Notes: a model not told the origin generated them from the letters alone. DNA of 64,000 nucleotides from Thermococcus litoralis DSM 5473 (GCF_000246985.2 NC_022084.1:1286817-1350816), one strand, 5' to 3'. Shown: positions 16,585-24,309, numbered from the stretch's first letter. A program made the numbers and translations.

Positions 16585-17242
16585 ATGACAAGGGTTCATC
16601 TGTGGTACACACTCCCAACTAAAGACTACCTGAAGGGAGCAGTCGTTTCGTCGCTCTCAGACACCGTGGAAACATACACTGAATCCGTTGAAGAAGACGA
16701 CGAAGAGGACTTCAACGAGCTCCTCAAAGGCATTATCTCAAGGGCATTTGAATACGGCGTTAAGTACGGGTTGGCGGTGAACGGCAGAGAGCTGATAGCA
16801 CCCGCCTGTGGGAACTTAATTGACTTTTTTGAGGACGTGGCACTCTCGATTGTTTACGCAGGGGAGGAAAGGATTCAATAATCGAACTCATGAGTCTCCC
16901 GGCGGAGGTAAACCCCCTCAGGAACAACCCTGTCACCAGAAACATGTCCATGGAAGAGGTGTTTTTTCCTGAAGGGCCCCTTAAACTCTTCTTCGGCACC
17001 TTTGACCCCATAAAGTTCGTCCTGTACCGCAAACATAGCAAAATCCTTGAAATTGAGTCGCCGGACAACGGAGTAACCGTCCGGGTGGGGGTTGAAGAGT
17101 ACGTAGAGGGCATTAGGGAAGACCTCATAAGGGGAGTACATGAGGTGGAAGAAGCCCTAAAAACGTTCACCCCCTGCGGGCTTTATATCCAAAAATACAA
17201 TGGGTGAAGGTGATAGTAAGGTATGCGCTCAGCACATGGTGA
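16585..17242 (+). pseudogene. Family B immunity-like gene broken by two frameshifts
   Basis: Paralogue of 12950-13591. The first frame gives VHLWYTLPTKDYLKGAV, ETYTESVEEDDEEDF and ELIAPACGNL, then ends at 16881. The second resumes one base back with IIELMSLPAEVNPLR and LKLFFGTFDPIKFVLY. A further shift near 17195 is needed to read KIQWVKVIVRYALSTW, which matches IQWLKVMTRYALK of the intact copy. The first break is in the purine run GGGGAGGAAAGG. ATG 16585 follows AAGGTGGTG. The natural stop at 17240-17242 overlaps the next start. Confidence 0.7.
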
Positions 17243-17939
17243 GAAGCATGACCCTGCACACCACTAACCCGGGGGTTTACTGGTACTGGTATGCCATAAA
17301 AACGCTGGATTCAACCGCTAAAAGCGTGGACGAGCTTTTGGAGTGGATGGAGGTACTTTTTGACTTCGATAATGTTCTCAAGCACCACCTGCCGGAGCTC
17401 AGAGGTCACTGGATTGAGAACCACTCACTCCTAACTGGGGTTCCTAGGAACATCAATGTTCTCTCCACCACCGTAAGCTTCCCCCGCTTTCTTGGAAACT
17501 TCATAGCTGGAATTTTATACGCGCTCGAAAAGGAGAACGAGTTCAGAAAGTTCATTGGAGGACCGGGAGTTAAACGCCTGCAGGGGACGGCAGGATGGTT
17601 CCCGAGGACGTGCTGAGGCCCATTGGAGAGCTCCCCGACTGGGCAAGGAGAACGCAAGCAAAGGTCAAACTCTACGTGGACATGGACTTTGGAGCCTTTG
17701 ACCCCACCCTTCATGCAGTACTTTTAAGGAGTGGAAACTCTCTGATTTGGATTTTCGACAATGGCAGGGTCTACAAGATGAGGGGAAGAGAGTTCACGAG
17801 GTTTGCTTTGGACATTCTCATTGCAGGGAGGGACTCAATAAATGTCCTAATAGATCGTATTGATATTCGTTCATCCCTGGCCAAGGCCACAATAAGGCAC
17901 ATTGACAGGTCGATTGGAATGCTCTCGTTCGATAGGTAG
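17236..17939 (+). pseudogene. Immunity-like gene with one frameshift (relative of 13979-14644)
   Basis: The first part reads NPGVYWYWYAIKTLD, VLFDFDNVLKHHLPEL and FLGNFIAGILYALEKE, and stops at 17616. The second part is open through VPEDVLRPIGELPDW, DFGAFDPTLHAVLLRSGN and EFTRFALDILIAG to 17939. VPEDV and ELPDW also occur in the protein at 13979, which joins the parts into one gene of about 234 codons. GAFDP is the island motif. The start ATG overlaps the stop of the upstream gene (ATGGTGA), as in coupled genes. Confidence 0.65.
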
Positions 17940-17962
17940 CTCGGATGACATAGGGAAAAGAA

Positions 17963-17994
17963 GGAGGTGAGCTCATGTCTTTCTCCTTTATCTT
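17963..17994 (+). repeat. 32-bp perfect direct repeat, copy 1
   Basis: From GGAGGTGAGCTCATG through the first codons of the family C gene at 17975, these 32 bases are identical to 20681-20712. Similarity continues at a lower level for about 60 bp. A shorter version (GTGAGCTCATGTCCTTCTC) lies at 12857-12875. The repeat spans ribosome binding site and start codon, so recombination here swaps whole coding regions behind a working start. Confidence 0.8.
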
Positions 17995-18967
17995 TTTTGG
18001 CTTTGAGGAGGCTCTTAGGGGTGAGGTGCCTGCGGATACTTTAACCATTGCCATTAAAAACGGGGATGAGATTATACCCTTGGGCGACTGCTTTACCAGA
18101 GACGCTGTTGGTGACGTTATTGATGCCATTGCATTCGCTGTTAACTCCTGCGAGGGCGTTAAGGAACTGTACATTCGGAGCGGGAAGTGTGATGTTTTGT
18201 TATTTCCTGGTAGATATTGTCAAGATAACAGTATTACCCTAAGGTTGGGCACGTACGAACCAATATCCTATATCCTCTTTAAAATCAATGGCGACCTCAT
18301 CCAGCTTAAAATACGCCGGGAGGATAGAAAAGATGTGACGACCGTGGAGGTTCCTCGCGAGAAGTTCGTTCCATCCGCCATAAGCTTTGTCAGCTCCTTC
18401 CTCGTGAAGTTTCCTGATGAGGACTTAATGAGGGAGCTTAGGATTGTGGAGGAAATGGCGAGTAGGAAGGGCTTTCTCCCCACTGAGAAAAAGTTTGAAA
18501 TTAAGGTTGAGTGGCTCGGGGAGGTTAAATGCAGGAACAAGAAGTTTTCCCTGGTTTACGCAATCATAAGTCATGGCAAGGAAATATTCAGCGGGCTCGT
18601 TGAACCGGTGGCATTTGCCGGCTCGCTGTTGGAAGTCCTCAGGAGTATTCGCGGTCTGGAGAACAGGTGCCAGGTAGAGCTAACTCTCTACGAAGACGTG
18701 ATAAGAAGAGCATCCTCCCTGGTTGGGGAGGGATCTTTGGAGTACTTTGTGCCCTGCTTCGGGAACGAATGGCCGGGCCCGTTGTTAGTCTTTAAAAAGA
18801 ACCGTGAACTGGCCTTTGTGAACGTTAAAACCGGCTTGATTGTGGGGGTCGGTATGGAAGAGGTGGAGGGTGAGGTCGTGAGGGCTGTGAAGGAAGTTGT
18901 TGAGAAACTCGAAGAACGGGGAGAAGCGCACTGGCTCAGAAAAGAGCTTGAAGAGATCTTGAGATAG
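17975..18967 (+). CDS. Island immunity-like protein, family C, two fused domains
   Basis: A 330-residue double-domain relative of the protein at 15330-16418. Half one has NSCEGVKELYIRSGKC and LRLGTYEPISYILFKINGD. Half two begins FEIKVEWLGEVKCRNKKF and has a degenerate motif, VPCFGNEWPGPLLVF, where the usual G-[ST]-[FY]-[DE]-P is changed. The C-terminus is a charged helix. The start follows GGAGGTGAGCTC, part of a repeat found at three places in the island. No toxin remnant is seen directly before it. Confidence 0.6.
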   Translation: MSFSFIFFGFEEALRGEVPADTLTIAIKNGDEIIPLGDCFTRDAVGDVIDAIAFAVNSCEGVKELYIRSGKCDVLLFPGRYCQDNSITLRLGTYEPISYILFKINGDLIQLKIRREDRKDVTTVEVPREKFVPSAISFVSSFLVKFPDEDLMRELRIVEEMASRKGFLPTEKKFEIKVEWLGEVKCRNKKFSLVYAIISHGKEIFSGLVEPVAFAGSLLEVLRSIRGLENRCQVELTLYEDVIRRASSLVGEGSLEYFVPCFGNEWPGPLLVFKKNRELAFVNVKTGLIVGVGMEEVEGEVVRAVKEVVEKLEERGEAHWLRKELEEILR

Positions 18968-19013
18968 TAGGATAAACTCCAGCGGTGAGGCACTGGAGTT
19001 GAGGCTGGTGATC

Positions 19014-19210
19014 ATGTGCCCGGAAATTTACTGGTATTGGTGCATCCCAGAGAGGGGAAGAGGTATGGATGAACTCTTGAAGCATATGAAGGCGCTTTTC
19101 GACTTCGATGGTGTTTTAAAACGTTGAGCTTGTTGACGGTCGCTTGTCCCTGGGCAGAGCAACTGTTAGGCACGTTAAGAGGTTCGTCTCGCATTTGGGG
19201 GTCTACGGGG
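19014..19210 (+). pseudogene. Immunity-like gene remnant with internal deletion
   Basis: The 5' piece (19014-19127) reads EIYWYWCIPERGRGMDELL and ALFDFDGVLK, matching GVYWYWYAIK and VLFDFDNVLK at the start of 17236-17939. Directly after its stop another frame reads RLSLGRATVRHVKRFVSHLG, matching SSLAKATIRHIDRSIGML at that gene's end. About 190 central codons are missing. It is thus a deletion derivative of a second copy of that gene. Confidence 0.65.
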
Positions 19211-19218
19211 GAATAGCT

Positions 19219-19758
19219 GTGTGTGAGTTCAGGTGGAAAAGGCTTGAGCTGAGGAGGGGTCCACTCTGGAGGGTCATTGTAGTCCCACCGAGGCACTACA
19301 GAATAAAACTTGGCCCGATTGAAATTTATTCCTCTGTTCACCCCCTGAGGTTGATATTGACTATTGAAAGCCTCGCCCAAGGAGCTAAGTACCTACTCTC
19401 CAATAATTTTGAGGACATGGAACTTGAAGACGAGCCCGACTATACAACCCTAATAAGCTCCTGTGGGACGTTCAATGGTTTCTTTCTGCTTTCGCTAGGT
19501 CTTCCAGAGGATTTTGGAGTGGTTCTTAAACGGGAGAATCACAGGGTAACCCTATGTTACCCAGATAATTTCGACATCCCCCTTCCCACTTACTCAGTGA
19601 AGAAATGGGAGGCCCCAGCGGAGGAACTGGGGGAGTGCATGAGAAAAGCCGCGATCGAAGGAATTGAAAATCTTTTCATCGAAATCACCAAAGCTCTGAG
19701 AGGCGAATACCTTGAGTGGGGGGAGAAGGTGCTCAAGATACTCAAAAAAGTGGAATAA
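19219..19758 (+). CDS. Hypothetical island protein, putative immunity protein
   Basis: About 179 residues, soluble, no known family. It contains LISSCGTFNGFFLLSLGLP near residue 75, a degenerate form of the island motif (GTFN), and a helical, charged C-terminus. I choose GTG 19219 with GGGGGAA upstream. The frame is open farther back, but that part encodes the 3' end of a different, deleted gene. It is followed by the family A gene. Function is inferred from context. Confidence 0.5.
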   Translation: MCEFRWKRLELRRGPLWRVIVVPPRHYRIKLGPIEIYSSVHPLRLILTIESLAQGAKYLLSNNFEDMELEDEPDYTTLISSCGTFNGFFLLSLGLPEDFGVVLKRENHRVTLCYPDNFDIPLPTYSVKKWEAPAEELGECMRKAAIEGIENLFIEITKALRGEYLEWGEKVLKILKKVE

Positions 19759-19824
19759 TAGTGGGTCGGGAGGTGGAGTATGCGAAAGATATGCTTATAA
19801 TCTTCAGGGAGATACTGACAGGAG

Positions 19825-20688
19825 GTGGTTTCAATCTTTGCTTTTTCATTCTTCCTACAGGAGGGAGATAGGGGATTTCCAGTGCTGGTGCTCGAAGAGG
19901 GGCCAGTTTTCATCAGTGAAGACCCAGTGACGCTGGATGAATTCATAAGCTCCCTAAAGGCACTCCACTCGATGGATGCTCTCCCGAAAAAGCTCTGGGA
20001 CCTGAAGATAATGGCTGAGGGTGGATGGGTTTACCTGACCCTTCGGCATGGTGGGGAAGTACAGCTCACCCGTGACAACTTCATCGAGGCAATCCGAACT
20101 TCCATCCAGAACCTGAAATCGGTTCTTAATAATAAACCCATGCGGATGGAGTGGCTCAGGTTCAAACTAAAGCCGCCTTCCCATGAAGTTCTTGAGATGT
20201 TCGGTGAACCTGAGGATATCATGGACGAGTACGAAGTTCAAGTTTACGGGAGCATGTACGTACTGGAGGCGTTTGTTAATCTCGAGGGGTACGTTGAGGA
20301 GCTTAAACTTCTCAAGGCGTTTGTGTCGGATGGCAAACTGCCTGCGGAGGAGTGGCGGGTAAAGTGGAACGTTGATGGTGAAATCAAGAGGCTGTCTTCC
20401 AAAGAGGCAAAAAAGCCGGAGGATAGGGGCCTTCTCCGCGAACTAGCAGGCCTTGAAAAGCTCTCAGCAGGAGCGGCTCCTCCTTTCGTTCGCTTTACCC
20501 TTTCAACCTATGACCCCTTTGAAGTTCTCTATGCGGCAGACTCTGGAAAGGGAGAATTTTTGCTGGCATTCGTCCTGTATTCCGGTATGGCAGTCAAAAT
20601 CCCAAAGAACGCTCTCCTGAGGGCCATCGATGAGGCCATCAAAGATGCAGAAAAGGAACTTAAAAGGGTAAAGCTATCTGGGAGGTGA
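19825..20688 (+). CDS. Island immunity-like protein, family A (paralogue of 11970-12860)
   Basis: A 287-residue protein homologous over its whole length to 11970-12860. Matching blocks are DRGFPVLVLEEGP, DEYEVQVYGSMYVLEAF, AEEWRVKWNVDGEI and PPFVRFTLSTYDPFEVLYA. The GTG start at 19825 lies inside GGAGGTG, so the true start is uncertain and the original ATG may have been lost. The peptide before it (VEYAKDMLIIFREILTGGG) may be another fragment. Base composition is more GC-rich than the 11970 copy. Confidence 0.6.
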   Translation: MVSIFAFSFFLQEGDRGFPVLVLEEGPVFISEDPVTLDEFISSLKALHSMDALPKKLWDLKIMAEGGWVYLTLRHGGEVQLTRDNFIEAIRTSIQNLKSVLNNKPMRMEWLRFKLKPPSHEVLEMFGEPEDIMDEYEVQVYGSMYVLEAFVNLEGYVEELKLLKAFVSDGKLPAEEWRVKWNVDGEIKRLSSKEAKKPEDRGLLRELAGLEKLSAGAAPPFVRFTLSTYDPFEVLYAADSGKGEFLLAFVLYSGMAVKIPKNALLRAIDEAIKDAEKELKRVKLSGR

Positions 20689-20712
20689 GCTCATGTCTTT
20701 CTCCTTTATCTT
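20681..20712 (+). repeat. 32-bp perfect direct repeat, copy 2
   Basis: Identical to 17963-17994. It overlaps the last codons of the family A gene and provides the start of the truncated family C copy that follows. Its position at the right end of the island suggests that the end was formed by recombination or truncation there. Confidence 0.8.
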
Positions 20713-20824
20713 CTTTGGCTGGGAAGAGGCTCTTAGGACTGAGATGTTTGCGGATTACTTAATCAGCACCATCAAACACAGAGAGGAGATTTATCATTTT
20801 GAGCAGTTTTTGGCTAATTTATAA
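20693..20824 (+). pseudogene. Truncated family C immunity-like gene (first 43 codons)
   Basis: Reads MSFSFIFFGWEEALRTEMFA, very close to MSFSFIFFGFEEALRGEVPA of the gene at 17975, then diverges and stops at 20824. All of the motif-bearing part is missing. It marks the right border of the island, 25 bp before the end of the convergent DUF2249-type gene. Confidence 0.7.
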
Positions 20825-20849
20825 AGATATTCCAAAGAAATACTCGTGG

Positions 20850-21326
20850 TCACATCTTTTCCAGCGCCTTTAGCTCTTTCATCATTTCCTCAAAGCGCTC
20901 GTCACTCATGCCGATGAGCTTCTTGGCCTTTCTCAGCGTTACCGTCCTCGCGAGCGTCTTCCTCATAACGGGGTTCTGGAGTGGTGAAAAGCCGTACTTA
21001 ACGAGTATGTCGAGGGCTTCGGGGTATGCCTTGAGGAGCTTGGCCACGTTGGTGTCTTCCATTATCTCTTCCAGCTTATCATCGCACTCCTTGACCTCCA
21101 TCTTCAGCTCCTTTGACTCCTCCGTTTTGCTCACCTTCAGCACGAAGAACTCTCCCACTTTGTTCAGCTCCACTTGATAGCCAGCCTCTTCGAGCTTGGG
21201 TATTATATCTACAAAGGGTTTGTCGCCGATTACCTCAAGGGTCTCCCCGATTTTGAGCCGCTCAAGGTTTTCCAGTATCATAACCGCAGGCTGTGGTGGT
21301 TTCAAACCCCTAACATCCAGTATCAT
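20850..21326 (-). CDS. DUF2249/TusA-like plus DUF1858-like protein
   Basis: A 158-residue protein with two parts. Residues 1-68 look like a TusA/DUF2249 fold (LDVRGLKPPQPAVMILENL, GYQVELNKVGEFFVLKV). Residues about 85-125 look like DUF1858 (LLKAYPEALDILVKYGFSPL). Such proteins accompany hemerythrin/DUF438 and nitrosative-stress genes in anaerobes; their biochemical role is not settled. It is divergent from the flavodiiron gene. Its TATA element (21359-21368) is overlapped by an ATGACA-TT-TGGCAT site. This ties it to the same control as hcp. Confidence 0.8.
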   Translation of the reverse strand: MILDVRGLKPPQPAVMILENLERLKIGETLEVIGDKPFVDIIPKLEEAGYQVELNKVGEFFVLKVSKTEESKELKMEVKECDDKLEEIMEDTNVAKLLKAYPEALDILVKYGFSPLQNPVMRKTLARTVTLRKAKKLIGMSDERFEEMMKELKALEKM

Positions 21327-21347
21327 TTCCCATCACCGCTTCTATTT

Positions 21348-21361
21348 ATGACATTTGGCAT
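21348..21361. promoter_or_regulatory. Operator-like site ATGACATTTGGCAT
   Basis: One mismatch from ATGACA-NN-TGTCAT. It overlaps the TATA element of the leftward DUF2249-type gene, so binding would compete with TBP. Confidence 0.6.
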
Positions 21362-21379
21362 ATAAACCTTGTTGGACAA

Positions 21380-21391
21380 TTCTGTCCAGAA
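21380..21391. promoter_or_regulatory. Inverted repeat TTCTGTCCAGAA before the flavodiiron TATA
   Basis: Arms TTCTG and CAGAA around TC, directly before the TATA-like GCTTAAAAG. It is embedded in a second repeat, TGGACA-ATTC-TGTCCA (21373-21388). The same TTCTGTCCAGAA core lies before the iorA TATA box (42112-42129). Confidence 0.45.
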
Positions 21392-21410
21392 AGGCTTAAA
21401 AGCATTTGAT

Positions 21411-21424
21411 ATGACATTTGTCAT
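21411..21424. promoter_or_regulatory. Operator-like palindrome ATGACATTTGTCAT at the flavodiiron gene
   Basis: Perfect six-base arms with the same two-base spacing as at hcp. It lies about 25 bp after the TATA-like GCTTAAAAG, at the expected transcription start, and 13 bp before the ATG. Confidence 0.7.
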
Positions 21425-21436
21425 GAAGGTGGTAAT

Positions 21437-22612
21437 ATGAAAAGTGTGAAACTCTTGGATGGAGTCTACTGGGTCGGTGTTAAGGACTGGAGCAGGAGGA
21501 TATTTGACTCCCTCATCCCCCTCCCGGAAGGCACCTCTTACAACGCCTACCTCGTGTTCGGCAACGAAAAGAGCGCCCTCATAGACACCGTAAACCCGGG
21601 TTTCGAGAGAGAACTTGAGGAAAAGATGAACGAGGTAGTGCCCCTTGAGGGGATAGACTACGTGGTCATGAACCACGCTGAACCTGACCACGCGGGTGCA
21701 ATACCCCACATAATGGAGCGCAACAAAAAGGCCCTCCTCATCACAACGGAAAAGGGAAAAGAGCTCGCGAAAGCATACTACAATGTCCCCGATGAGAGGA
21801 TAATGGTCGTGAAGGAGGGGGATGAGGTAGACCTCGGCGGCAAAACGCTCCGCTTTATAGAGGCTCCATGGCTCCACTGGCCGGAGACGATGTTCACCTA
21901 TCTCGTTGAGGACAAAGTGCTGTTCCCATGCGACTTCTTCGGTGCTCACACTGCCCACGGCCTCTACGATGATGAGGTTCCCTCCATAATCGAGTACGCC
22001 CAGAGATACTTCGGTGAAATCATGATGCCCTTTGCGGGCATGGCCAAAAGGGCCATGGAAAAGCTCAAAGGGCTGGAGATCAAAATGATAGCCCCAAGCC
22101 ACGGCCCCATCTACAGAAACCCGGAGAGGATTCTAAAAGCCTACGAAAGCTGGGTGAAGGGAGAGACTAAGGAGGAGGTGCTTGTAGCTTACGTGAGCAT
22201 GTGGGGCTCCAACAGGGAGCTTGCGAAAGAGCTGGCTGACCTGCTCGTGGCAAGGGGGATTGACGTTAAGGTTCACGACCTCGTGAGCGCCGACATCGGG
22301 GAGCTCGCAAAGGACCTCGTTGACTCAAGGGGTATAGTGCTGGCAGCGCCTACGGTGCTCGGGAGTGCTCATCCGCTCGCCGTTTATGCTGCCTACCTCG
22401 TGAAGGCCCTGAGGCCCCCGGCGAAGTACGCTGTCCTAATAGGCTCCCACGGATGGCACGGGAGGAGCATAGACGCAATACTGGAGATTCTGAAGGGTGC
22501 AAGCTTTGAGCTGCTCGGGACGATAGATGTCCACGCGAGGCCGAAGGAGGAGGACTATAAAGCCCTCCACAGTTTAGCTGACCTTCTGGCGAAAAAGGTT
22601 AGGGGTGAGTAA
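21437..22612 (+). CDS. Flavodiiron protein (A-type flavoprotein, FprA family)
   Basis: A 391-residue cytosolic enzyme that reduces O2 to water and/or NO to N2O using electrons from reduced rubredoxin, F420 or a related donor. The beta-lactamase-like domain (1-250) carries the diiron ligands NHAEPDHAG (about 79-87), PCDFFG and SHGPIY. The flavodoxin domain (255-391) has VAYVSMWGSNRELA and SHGWHGRS for FMN. It is the first gene of an apparent operon with the DUF438 protein (1-bp gap) and a cupin. Two palindromes lie in its promoter. The preferred substrate cannot be judged from sequence. Confidence 0.92.
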   Translation: MKSVKLLDGVYWVGVKDWSRRIFDSLIPLPEGTSYNAYLVFGNEKSALIDTVNPGFERELEEKMNEVVPLEGIDYVVMNHAEPDHAGAIPHIMERNKKALLITTEKGKELAKAYYNVPDERIMVVKEGDEVDLGGKTLRFIEAPWLHWPETMFTYLVEDKVLFPCDFFGAHTAHGLYDDEVPSIIEYAQRYFGEIMMPFAGMAKRAMEKLKGLEIKMIAPSHGPIYRNPERILKAYESWVKGETKEEVLVAYVSMWGSNRELAKELADLLVARGIDVKVHDLVSADIGELAKDLVDSRGIVLAAPTVLGSAHPLAVYAAYLVKALRPPAKYAVLIGSHGWHGRSIDAILEILKGASFELLGTIDVHARPKEEDYKALHSLADLLAKKVRGE

Positions 22613-22613
22613 A

Positions 22614-23954
22614 ATGACCGAGCTTTTGAACACCCGCGAATACAAGAAGGAACAGCTCAAGAAGCTCCTCCTAATGATACACGAAGGAGAAAGCGTTGAA
22701 AAGCTAAAGGAAGAGTTTAGATCAGTTTTGAGCAACATCTCTCCGCTTGAGATACCCCTCATCGAGCAGGAGCTTGTGAAGGAGGGAATTTCCGCCAGGG
22801 ATATAGCCAAGATGTGCGACCTTCATGTCGAGCTGTTCCGTGAAGCCGTTAAAGGTACGGAAGAGCTTGAGGAGAGGGATTTACCCGACGGCCATCCCCT
22901 GAAGACCCTCTACCTTGAGAACAAGGAAATAATGAAGGACGCTGAGATGCTCAATCTCTATGCAAGAACTTTGGCAACAACAAAAGACGAACGTATGCGT
23001 AAAGAAATCCTAGGCGTTCTGGAGGAGATAGTGGGCAACCTGAGAATGGTCGGCTTCACCCACTACAACCGCGAGGAGATGTTGATATTCCCGTACATAG
23101 AACGCCGCGGACTTACGGCCATAGCCACAGTCCTCTGGACGAAGCACGACGAGATAAGGGCCATGATAAAGCAACTTGCAGAGCTTTTGAGAAAGAGGGA
23201 GGAGATGCCCTGGGAGGAGTTTGTGGAGAAATTCAAGGCAAAGGCCGGTGAGGCTGCCTTCGCTTTGAGTGACATGGTTTTCAGGGAGAACAACATCTTT
23301 TACCCAACGCTCAAGGCTCTCTTAAGCGAGGGCGAGTGGAAGGCAATAAAGATGCAGGAAGATGAAATCGGCTACTACAAGGTGAAGCCGCCGGAGTGGG
23401 ACCCGGGTGAGGACGTTAAGCCCCTTCACCCCTGGGAGATAAACCCCGAGCTGAGCGTTGAACAACTCCTTACCCTCCCGAAGGAAGTCCAGCAGGCCCT
23501 TAGGGGTCAACCTTTGGAGTTTGATAAGAGCGGGCTAAAGCGTGAGGGAGACATAGACCTCGGAACGGGCTATCTCAACATAGGGGAGCTGAAGGCGATC
23601 TTCGAGGCGCTCCCGGTTGACGTGACCTTCATAGACAAAGACGATAGGGTTAGGTTCTTCTCGCCCGGAGAGAGGATTTTCACGAGGACGCCTTCGGTGC
23701 TCGGAAGACCAGTACAGCTCTGCCACCCGCCGAAGAGCGTTTACGTTGTCAACAAAATCCTCAAGGCCTTCAAGGAGGGGAGAAAGAAAGAGGCTACTTT
23801 CTGGCTCAGACTCGGCCCAAAGTACGTTTACATCAAGTATGTTCCTCTGTTCGACGAGAAAGGCGAGTACATGGGAACGCTTGAGATGACGATGGACATA
23901 GCACCCTATAAGAAAATAGAGGGTGAAAAAAGGCTTTTGGACTGGAGGGATTGA
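22614..23954 (+). CDS. DUF438 / hemerythrin-like / PAS domain protein
   Basis: A protein of about 446 residues. An N-terminal DUF438 helical domain (about 1-70) is followed by a hemerythrin HHE-type bundle (about 90-245) with DGHPLKT, GFTHYNREEMLIFPY, WTKHDEIR and FRENNIFYP, whose His/Glu residues can hold a diiron site. A PAS domain follows (about 320-430: FEALPVDVTFIDKDDRVRFF). Family members are linked to O2, NO or redox sensing. ATG 22614 follows GGGGTGA; a GTG at 22605 overlaps the ribosome binding site. The gene follows the flavodiiron gene by one base and probably acts with it. Confidence 0.88.
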   Translation: MTELLNTREYKKEQLKKLLLMIHEGESVEKLKEEFRSVLSNISPLEIPLIEQELVKEGISARDIAKMCDLHVELFREAVKGTEELEERDLPDGHPLKTLYLENKEIMKDAEMLNLYARTLATTKDERMRKEILGVLEEIVGNLRMVGFTHYNREEMLIFPYIERRGLTAIATVLWTKHDEIRAMIKQLAELLRKREEMPWEEFVEKFKAKAGEAAFALSDMVFRENNIFYPTLKALLSEGEWKAIKMQEDEIGYYKVKPPEWDPGEDVKPLHPWEINPELSVEQLLTLPKEVQQALRGQPLEFDKSGLKREGDIDLGTGYLNIGELKAIFEALPVDVTFIDKDDRVRFFSPGERIFTRTPSVLGRPVQLCHPPKSVYVVNKILKAFKEGRKKEATFWLRLGPKYVYIKYVPLFDEKGEYMGTLEMTMDIAPYKKIEGEKRLLDWRD

Positions 23955-23955
23955 G

Positions 23956-24267
23956 ATGTTTGTAGTTAAAGCTGAAGAAGCTGAGAGGATAGAGAACCCC
24001 TATGGTGCTGACGTTAGAGCCCTGCTCAAGAGGGAAAATGCAAAGGTAATGCTTGTCACTTTAAACCCAGGAGAGGCTTTGGAGAGGCACACAACATCTG
24101 TTGATGCTTTCGTCTACATCTTAAAGGGAAAGGCCCTCGTGGAGGTCGGGGAGGAAAGCGAGGAAGCTAAAAAAGACGTCCTAGTCTTTCTTCCAAAAAA
24201 TATTCCTCATGCCGTCAGAAATGCTGGCAGTTTACCTTTGAAGTTTTTGGTTGTCAAGCTCGGCTAA
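23956..24267 (+). CDS. Small cupin-domain protein
   Basis: A 103-residue single-domain cupin. Motif 1 is PGEALERHTTSVDAFVYILKG, and motif 2 is VLVFLPKNIPHAVRNAGS with the usual final His. Several metal-ligand positions are present, so a metal-binding or sensory role is likely, but the substrate is unknown. ATG 23956 follows GGAGGGATTGAG and starts one base after the upstream stop, so the gene is third in the flavodiiron operon. An in-frame start 33 bases earlier lies inside the previous gene. Confidence 0.85.
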   Translation: MFVVKAEEAERIENPYGADVRALLKRENAKVMLVTLNPGEALERHTTSVDAFVYILKGKALVEVGEESEEAKKDVLVFLPKNIPHAVRNAGSLPLKFLVVKLG

Positions 24268-24309
24268 GCTTTTTATTTTTCAACGCCCAAATTTAGAGAG
24301 GTGTTTACG

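Noticed and set aside
7783-20824. Prophage or CRISPR-type defence island
   Set aside because: No integrase, capsid, terminase, cas gene, spacer-repeat array or tRNA attachment site is visible; the paralogues and toxin tips fit a toxin-immunity locus better.
21323-22102. 259-codon minus-strand ORF
   Set aside because: It lies wholly opposite the flavodiiron gene and the promoter region, has no ribosome binding site or motif, and is a codon-bias shadow.
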